Shown here piece by piece: positions 59,445 to 64,000 of a DNA stretch of 64,000 nt. The first letter of the stretch is position 1; every line of letters begins with the position of its first letter. Under the pieces are notes generated by a model. The model did no database searches and had not been told where the DNA came from. It saw only the letters and a list, made by a program, of their open reading frames with translations. Where the stretch lies: assembly GCA_040081715.1 (NCBI GenBank), contig JBEBFY010000001.1, positions 62,001-126,000 of the forward strand, given 5' to 3'. A program made the translations under genes and the position numbers. This DNA comes from CANKJK01 sp040081715. Its GTDB lineage: Bacteria > Acidobacteriota > Vicinamibacteria > Vicinamibacterales > UBA2999.

Positions 59445-59741
59445 TCAGTGCCGATGCCGCCGATATCGTCGCACGACGATGCCGTTTTCGTCTCGCATCC
59501 CGTCCGCAAAGCGTGCCTTCATTCGCGCGCGTCGGTCATCGACCTCTTCCTCGCCCGCCACGTCGCGGTGATCGAGGAGATTCGGCAGGGGGGCCGCGCG
59601 CTCGTACCGCGCGGGAGGGTGCCGCGGCCAGGCGAGGTCCCAGAAGAGCTGCGCCGAACCCTCGACGACGGACGATAGGAAATATTGGAGAGGGTGCGCC
59701 CGATTAACGAAAGGTCCGTTATGCGCCCCTCGACCCCTCAC
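59445..59741 (-). CDS. Possible small ORF at the right end of the islet (doubtful)
   Basis: A 98-codon frame from GTG 59741. Its first 20 codons lie inside repeat B and are unlikely to be real coding sequence. The rest contains SAQLFWDLAWPRHPPARYER and then RRARMKARFADGMRDENG, which looks protein-like, but no start codon with an SD is seen inside. It ends 30 bases before the 59414 gene. It could be a decayed gene. Confidence 0.3.
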   Translation of the reverse strand: MRGRGAHNGPFVNRAHPLQYFLSSVVEGSAQLFWDLAWPRHPPARYERAAPLPNLLDHRDVAGEEEVDDRRARMKARFADGMRDENGIVVRRYRRHRH

Positions 59742-59743
59742 AT
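59688..59743 (+). repeat. Direct repeat B with hairpin, right copy
   Basis: Right-end copy of the repeat at 55304-55361. The centre here is TAACG-AAAGGTC-CGTTA, flanked by the same AGGGTGCGC/GCGCCCCT arms. It abuts the right copy of repeat A with one base between. Confidence 0.75.
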
Positions 59744-59744
59744 A

Positions 59745-59803
59745 GCCGCTGGCAAGGCGCGGCTTCCGCGTACCCAGGACGGCATTCAGATCAGGATTCC
59801 TTC
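59745..59803 (+). repeat. Direct repeat A, right copy
   Basis: Right-end copy of the 59-bp repeat, 57 of 59 bases identical to 55184-55242. It ends 31 bases before the pilD stop at 59835. Confidence 0.9.
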
Positions 59804-59834
59804 AACGTCTGTAGGGATGGCCTCCATGCTCCGG

Positions 59835-60611
59835 CTACTGGTAGAGCGACACGTACCAGTCGACGATCTGGTCACCGGCGACTGCGGCTACCAGCGCTCC
59901 CACTGCGAGAAAGGTTCCGAACGGCAATGCCGACTGCATGCCGCCACGCCGCGAGACGATCAGCCACACACCGACCGCCGACCCAGCCAGGGATGCGAGA
60001 AAGAGCGTCAGCAGCGTCAACGACCAGCCCAGGAAGGCGCCAATCATCGCCAGCATCTTCACGTCGCCGAAGCCGAGGCCTTCGCGCCCGCGCAGCCGGA
60101 AGTAGCCCTCGGAGATGGCCCATAACATCCCGCCGCCAAGGGCCGCCCCAAGGAGTGAATCCCGCACGCCCGGCGGCAGCACGACGCTGGCGCCAACGCC
60201 AAGGACGATGCCGGGCAGTGTGATGGCGTCCGGCAGAATCCGGTGGCGCAGGTCGATCACGAAGAGCACCACCAGCATGCAGGCAAACACCAGGCGCACC
60301 AGCAGGAGCGGCTGCACGCCGTACACCAGGAAAGCGCCGGCGAAGATGAGCGCGGTCGTCAACTCCACGGCGGGGTACATCACGCTGATGGATGCACGGC
60401 ACGAACGACAGTGCCGGCCGAGCACGACCCAACTGACCACCGGTACGTTCTCGAACCACGCCAGTGACCGTCCGCAGGCGCCGCACCGTGAGCCTGGCCA
60501 GACCACCGATTCTTTCCTCGGCAGCCGGTAGATGCACACGTTGAGGAAGCTGCCGACCATCAGCCCGAGGGCCACGACCAGCACGAACGCCGGCGTGAAC
60601 GCAGCCGTCAC
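59835..60611 (-). CDS. pilD: Prepilin peptidase
   Basis: A 258-residue bifunctional leader peptidase/N-methylase that matures type IV pilins at the inner membrane. It has the N-terminal zinc-binding cysteines (RCGACGRSLAWFENVPVVSW and CRSCRAS). The aspartic protease motifs follow: VIDLRHRILPDAIT and GFGDVKMLAMIGAFLGW (GxGD type). Multiple transmembrane helices span the rest. The start is GTG 60611. It lies just before the islet and would process PilA and the minor pilins. Confidence 0.94.
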   Translation of the reverse strand: MTAAFTPAFVLVVALGLMVGSFLNVCIYRLPRKESVVWPGSRCGACGRSLAWFENVPVVSWVVLGRHCRSCRASISVMYPAVELTTALIFAGAFLVYGVQPLLLVRLVFACMLVVLFVIDLRHRILPDAITLPGIVLGVGASVVLPPGVRDSLLGAALGGGMLWAISEGYFRLRGREGLGFGDVKMLAMIGAFLGWSLTLLTLFLASLAGSAVGVWLIVSRRGGMQSALPFGTFLAVGALVAAVAGDQIVDWYVSLYQ

Positions 60612-60682
60612 CGCCGGCCGCCTTCGGGCAACGGGTTGAGCGGGTATCCCTTGCTCAGCTCGTCAAGCTGAATCGCGTGCAT
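60608..60682 (-). CDS. 24-residue ORF coupled to pilD (possible leader peptide)
   Basis: ATG 60682 opens a frame of 24 residues (MHAIQLDELSKGYPLNPLPE then GGRR) that ends in a TGA overlapping the pilD GTG as GTGA. It begins three bases after the VKOR gene stop. Its coupling suggests it may help pilD translation; it could also be fortuitous. Confidence 0.3.
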   Translation of the reverse strand: MHAIQLDELSKGYPLNPLPEGGRR

Positions 60683-60685
60683 CGG

Positions 60686-61930
60686 TCACGGCTTGCCATG
60701 CGCCAGCTCGTACTCGATGGCGGCCTCGAAGAACTCCGGGTCGAGCCCGCCCTCGATCTTCCGGCCATTGATGAAGAAGGTGGGCGTCCGGTTCACGCCG
60801 AGCGACTGTCCGTAGCGGATGTCGCCCTTCACCTGCTCCAGCACCGCGGCGTAGCGTGCGTCGAAGTCGGTCACGCCGGCCACTTGCCGGACACCCTGCC
60901 GCACGAGATCTGGATTCATCGCCGGCTGGTTGTCGAACAGCCAATCTTCCAGCGCCTCGGCACGGCCCTTCTGGCGCGCCATCCGGACGGCCGCGGCTGC
61001 TTCGCAGCCCGCCTGGTGAGGGCCGCCGGTGTTGCACTCCGGATCGAGCGGAAAGTCCCGCGTGATGAACTTCACCTGGCCCGGGTGGCTGGCCGTGAAC
61101 TGCTGCAGCACCTTCTTGTAGTTCAGGTAGGTCTGGCGGCATGGCGGGCACTGGTAGTCGTTGAACTTCATGATGACGACCTTGGCCCCGTCGTTGGCCA
61201 CCACCACCGGCGTCACCGGCTGCGCCGCGTACCATCGATCGAAGTCCGCCTTCTGTGCGGCGGAGAGCACCTTGGGCTGCCCGGCTGCTGGCGCAGCCGC
61301 TTGGGCCTCGCCACCTGCACCCGGGGCTGTCGCCGTGGCGGCCGCCCCGGATTCCGCGGCCGCCTCGCGGGGGAAGAGCGCAATCAGCGACCCGGAGCCG
61401 GCCAGCCACAACAGGGTGAGCACGAGCGCCGCCGGCGTCGAGAGCAAGGCCCGGGTGTCGCGCACGAGCCGCCCGGGTATCGAAGCGAATGGCATTGAAG
61501 TCACTCCAGCCGACACAAAGAAGACCCCGAAAACGCCGGCGTAGGTCGCCGTACAGAGCAGGCACACCTTCTGCATCACGAAGTAGGACGTGTAGCCGTA
61601 GTAGAGCACGACGGCCAGCCCGACCACCGACAGCAGGAAGACATACTCCCCCACCTGCTTGGCCGAGTCCGACGCCGGCTGCCGCATGCCCCATCCGGCC
61701 AGCAGCAGCACGAGCATGGACCAGATCACGCCCCCCGAGGCCACCGGCACACCCCGCACGCTGCCGTAGGCACTCAGGTACAACGCCTCGCAGCTCACCG
61801 TTTCATTCACGTTGCAGAAGCTCGTGTAGGAACTATCGGTGAGCAACTGGTAGTGCACGTTGAGCGAGAGCGCCGACGCCACCAGGGCGACGGCGGCAAA
61901 TACGAGCACGAGCAGGCGGGTCTTCGTCAT
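60686..61930 (-). CDS. VKOR-thioredoxin fusion, disulfide-bond formation protein
   Basis: A 414-residue fusion. The N-terminal four-helix vitamin-K-epoxide-reductase domain (about 1-185) has the loop cysteines in TSFCNVNETVSCEALYLS and the CxxC in KVCLLCTATYAG. A periplasmic DsbA-like thioredoxin domain follows after an Ala-rich linker, with CPPC in FNDYQCPPCRQTYLNYKKV. It oxidises exported thiols and passes electrons to quinone. It lies between pilA and pilD. Confidence 0.93.
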   Translation of the reverse strand: MTKTRLLVLVFAAVALVASALSLNVHYQLLTDSSYTSFCNVNETVSCEALYLSAYGSVRGVPVASGGVIWSMLVLLLAGWGMRQPASDSAKQVGEYVFLLSVVGLAVVLYYGYTSYFVMQKVCLLCTATYAGVFGVFFVSAGVTSMPFASIPGRLVRDTRALLSTPAALVLTLLWLAGSGSLIALFPREAAAESGAAATATAPGAGGEAQAAAPAAGQPKVLSAAQKADFDRWYAAQPVTPVVVANDGAKVVIMKFNDYQCPPCRQTYLNYKKVLQQFTASHPGQVKFITRDFPLDPECNTGGPHQAGCEAAAAVRMARQKGRAEALEDWLFDNQPAMNPDLVRQGVRQVAGVTDFDARYAAVLEQVKGDIRYGQSLGVNRTPTFFINGRKIEGGLDPEFFEAAIEYELAHGKP

Positions 61931-61964
61931 GGGGTTATGGTGTGGAACCTGGCCGAAGGCGAGG

Positions 61965-62480
61965 CTACTGGAGGAAGTTCGCCGCGTCGAAGTTCGTGGG
62001 CGTGATGGGCGCCATGCTCTGCTTGATGAGGCCCGTCTGGTCGGTGGCGAAGTAGCGCACCCCGGTTGTGCCGGGCGTCAACGGAGCCGCGTCGACGAAG
62101 AACGCCGTATAGGAGTTATTCGCGTTGTTGCAGGTGGCCGCCTGGGCCATCACCTGCGCCGAACCGGCGTTGGACACGGTGAAGACGTAACCAGCCTTGG
62201 ATCCGGTGGCCAGGTCCGCGGGGATGAACGACACGCTTCCGGTCGGCGCGGTGCCGAGCGCGGCCAGGTCCGGCGCATAGCCTCCGCCGCCACAACTGGC
62301 CGCAAACGCCGCTTGAGCCGAGCTGAGGGTGCGCACCGAACCGATGGCCGAGGCCTCGTTGCCGGAGAGGCGGGCACGAAGCAGATTGGGCACCGCGATG
62401 GCGGCGATGATGCCAATGATGGCGACCACGATCAGCAGTTCGATGAGGGTGAATCCGTCGTTGCGCTGAACCTTCTTCAC
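61965..62480 (-). CDS. pilA: Type IV major pilin PilA
   Basis: A 171-residue prepilin. It has leader MKKVQRNDG, cleavage before Phe10, then FTLIELLIVVAIIGIIAAIA with Glu5 of the mature form. Two cysteines (C63 in AASCGGGG and C117 in AATCNNAN) can form a disulfide, fitting the neighbouring VKOR-thioredoxin protein. GTG 62480 is the start, with GGAG upstream. Confidence 0.94.
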   Translation of the reverse strand: MKKVQRNDGFTLIELLIVVAIIGIIAAIAVPNLLRARLSGNEASAIGSVRTLSSAQAAFAASCGGGGYAPDLAALGTAPTGSVSFIPADLATGSKAGYVFTVSNAGSAQVMAQAATCNNANNSYTAFFVDAAPLTPGTTGVRYFATDQTGLIKQSMAPITPTNFDAANFLQ

Positions 62481-62720
62481 GTTCCTGACTCCCTGGAGAT
62501 TCTGCCGGCCGCAGCCCGGTGTTCCCCATCGCAAATAAGCGGTTGATCTCGTGTGGTCCCGCGGTGACGGCCTTGTCTCTCGCAACAGCGATGCCAGCCA
62601 GCGCCCCGTCCGACCCAGGCCAGTTCTTCACTATAACGTGCGGTGATGCACCCGGCCAGGTCCAGAAAGGCCGTACGCCGCCGCGTCCCACACTGACAAA
62701 ACCTCACTCTGCGGCCGGTC

Positions 62721-63938
62721 CTAGTTCGACAGCTTCCCAATCAGGCTGAAGATCGGCATGTACATGGCGATCACGATCGCACCGACAATCCCGCCCAGCA
62801 CCGCGATCATCGCCGGCTCGAGCAGCGACAGCAGGCCCGCCACCACCACCTCAACCTCCTCCTCGTAGAAGTCGGCGATCTTGCCCAGCATGGTGTCCAG
62901 TTCGCCGGTCGCTTCGCCGACGCTGATCATCCGCACGACCATCGGCGGGAACACGCCGGTGGCCTTGAGGGGCTGCGCGATGGTTTCGCCCCGTTCGATG
63001 CTGCGCCGCGTCCGCCCGACGGCCTCCTCGACGACGGCATTGCCGGCGATGCGGCCGGTAATGTCCAGCGCCTCGAGAATCGACACGCCAGAGGCCAGCA
63101 GCGTCGAGAGAGTGCGGCAGAATCGGGCCACGGCGATCTTCCGGAACAGCGGGCCGAGCACCGGGAGCCGGAGGAGCGCCCCGTCGACGGCACCCCGCCC
63201 ACGAGGCGCGGCGTAGTAGCGCCGGGAGCCGGCGGCCAGCGCCACCAGCGCCACGATCACGAACGGCATGAAGCGCACGAGGCCGTTGCTCAGCGCAATC
63301 ACGATGCGTGTCGACAGCGGCAGGTCGGCCCCCAGGCCCGCGAAGAGCGTGGCAAAGGTGGGGATCACCTTCAGCAGGATGACCGTCACGACCACTGCGG
63401 CGATGGCCAGGACCGCCGCCGGGTACACCATGGCAGACTTCACCTGGCTCGTGAGCTTGACGGACTTCTCGATATAGGCGGCCAGCCGCTTGAGAATCGT
63501 GTCGAGGATGCCGCCGGCCTCGCCGGCCGCGACCATGTTCGTGAATAGCGCATCGAAGGTTCTCGGATGCCGCTTCATCGCCTCGGCCAGCGACAGCCCG
63601 CGCTCCACGTCCGCCCGCGTCGCCAGGATGGTGGCGGCGAAGTGCGTGTCCTCTTCCTGCGTCCCGAGGATCTCGAGGCACTGCACGAGCGGCAGGCCGG
63701 CGTCGATCATCACGGAGAACTGCCGGGTGAAGACGGCGAGGCTCTTCGCACTCACCGTGTGGGGACGCAGCGTCCGCAGCGCGCGCCCGAGCCCGCCTTC
63801 CCGGACGGGCGAGATCCGCGTCACGATGATCTGGTCGCGACGCAGGGCGGCTACCACGGCTTCCGCGGTGTCCGCTGCGCGCTCACCCGAGACGGATTCC
63901 CCGGCCCGTGTGCGTCCCGCGTAGGCAAAGGTCGCCAT
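62721..63938 (-). CDS. pilC: Type IV pilus inner-membrane platform protein PilC
   Basis: A 405-residue GspF/PilC-family membrane protein. It has two homologous halves, with SLAVFTRQFSVMIDAGLPLV and ARFCRTLSTLLASGVSILEA at corresponding places. ANMVAAGEAGGILDTILKRL-like segments (FTNMVAAGEAGGILDTIL) and MISVGEATGELDTMLGKIAD recur, and transmembrane helices follow each half. It links the pilin rod to the ATPase motors. ATG 63938 has GGAGGT as SD and overlaps the upstream stop by one base. Confidence 0.95.
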   Translation of the reverse strand: MATFAYAGRTRAGESVSGERAADTAEAVVAALRRDQIIVTRISPVREGGLGRALRTLRPHTVSAKSLAVFTRQFSVMIDAGLPLVQCLEILGTQEEDTHFAATILATRADVERGLSLAEAMKRHPRTFDALFTNMVAAGEAGGILDTILKRLAAYIEKSVKLTSQVKSAMVYPAAVLAIAAVVVTVILLKVIPTFATLFAGLGADLPLSTRIVIALSNGLVRFMPFVIVALVALAAGSRRYYAAPRGRGAVDGALLRLPVLGPLFRKIAVARFCRTLSTLLASGVSILEALDITGRIAGNAVVEEAVGRTRRSIERGETIAQPLKATGVFPPMVVRMISVGEATGELDTMLGKIADFYEEEVEVVVAGLLSLLEPAMIAVLGGIVGAIVIAMYMPIFSLIGKLSN

Positions 63939-64000
63939 CAGGCACCTCCCGCACGCGGCGGACCGCCGGGCCGTTGCAGGCCCGCGCCAGCCACGACGCC
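63938..64000 (-). CDS. 3' end of an upstream pilus gene, probably an ATPase (partial)
   Basis: A frame entering from the right edge encodes GVVAGAGLQRPGGPPRAGGA and stops with TGA overlapping the pilC ATG (TGATG). In pilus operons pilB or pilT usually precedes pilC, so an ATPase is likely. No motif is present in this short tail to prove it. Confidence 0.45.
   Translation of the reverse strand, partial: GVVAGAGLQRPGGPPRAGGA

Larger units (their letters stand above)
55184..59803. mobile_element. Direct-repeat-bounded islet interrupting the pilus operon
   Basis: The segment is bounded by two 59-bp direct repeats that match at 57 of 59 positions (55184-55242 and 59745-59803). It splits the pilus genes between pilD and the PilV-like gene, all on the minus strand. 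Its coding content (TGT-like enzyme, acidic coiled-coil protein, 405-residue unknown protein, small ORFs) is unrelated to pili. No integrase or transposase gene is visible inside, so its mobility, past or present, would need outside help. A second repeat family lies just inside each end. Confidence 0.65.

Noticed and set aside
59055..59678. 207-codon plus-strand frame at the right end of the islet
   Set aside because: Mostly antisense to the 405-residue gene, with no SD and no recognisable domain.
59688..59803. Repeats A and B as an integron attC site
   Set aside because: The 59-bp length is suggestive, but no RYYYAAC/GTTRRRY core pair is present and there is no integrase.
55103..64000. CRISPR array
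   Set aside because: The repeats here are only two copies each and widely spaced; no regular repeat-spacer pattern is present anywhere in the window.

Overview
The window is GC-rich bacterial chromosome with dense, often overlapping genes. The gene families point to Acidobacteriota, most likely a Vicinamibacteria-like lineage. The hints are a VWFA-related secreted protein of the acidobacterial type, a quinoprotein dehydrogenase next to a dihaem cytochrome c/DUF1080 fusion, a large carboxypeptidase-regulatory/haem/beta-propeller protein, and a type IV pilus locus. This assignment is inferred from gene content; there is no rRNA or other phylogenetic marker analysis behind it.

Layout. 1-1443: the end of a probable sensor kinase, a LytTR response regulator and a PemK/MazF-type toxin-antitoxin pair. 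1484-5643: an SMP-30-like lactonase, the agmatine-to-putrescine pair aguA/aguB, and two small hypothetical genes. 5658-13373: VWFA protein, M24 peptidase, HtrA protease, MidA-like methyltransferase, CYTH protein and a MurU-like nucleotidyltransferase. 13374-16378: a lower-GC islet carrying an orphan ParA-like ATPase, a DUF4926 protein and a membrane coiled-coil protein; it separates the MurU-like gene from its likely partner, an AmgK-like sugar kinase at 16379. 17407-19692: TIM-barrel isomerase and asnS. 19717-30301: rimO, then the translation/RNA superoperon rimP-nusA-infB-rbfA-orn-truB-rpsO-pnp, with an attenuator-like leader before rimP and a structured leader before rpsO.

30309-42070: a cupredoxin, M48 protease, smc, the dihaem cytochrome/DUF1080 fusion, PQQ dehydrogenase, CtpA protease and tatAC. 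42106-52001: the haem/propeller protein, nfeD-floA with a small third gene, a VapBC-type pair, archaeal-type proS, nadB and aroB. 52031-64000: a type IV pilus locus (pilC, pilA, a VKOR-thioredoxin fusion, pilD, then minor pilin genes).

The most unusual element is at 55184-59803. The pilus operon is interrupted by a ~4.6 kb islet bounded by 59-bp direct repeats (57/59 identical). Its cargo is a divergent tRNA-guanine-transglycosylase/DpdA-like enzyme that keeps both catalytic Asp positions and the CxCxxC...H zinc site, plus a strongly acidic coiled-coil protein, a 46-residue small ORF and an unrecognised 405-residue protein. It looks like a compact nucleic-acid base-modification cassette and is the best candidate here for an undescribed system.

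Promoters: many genes lack a Shine-Dalgarno and instead have a -10-like TANNNT 5-11 nt before the start codon, which suggests widespread leaderless transcription. Two divergent gene pairs share a single palindromic -10.
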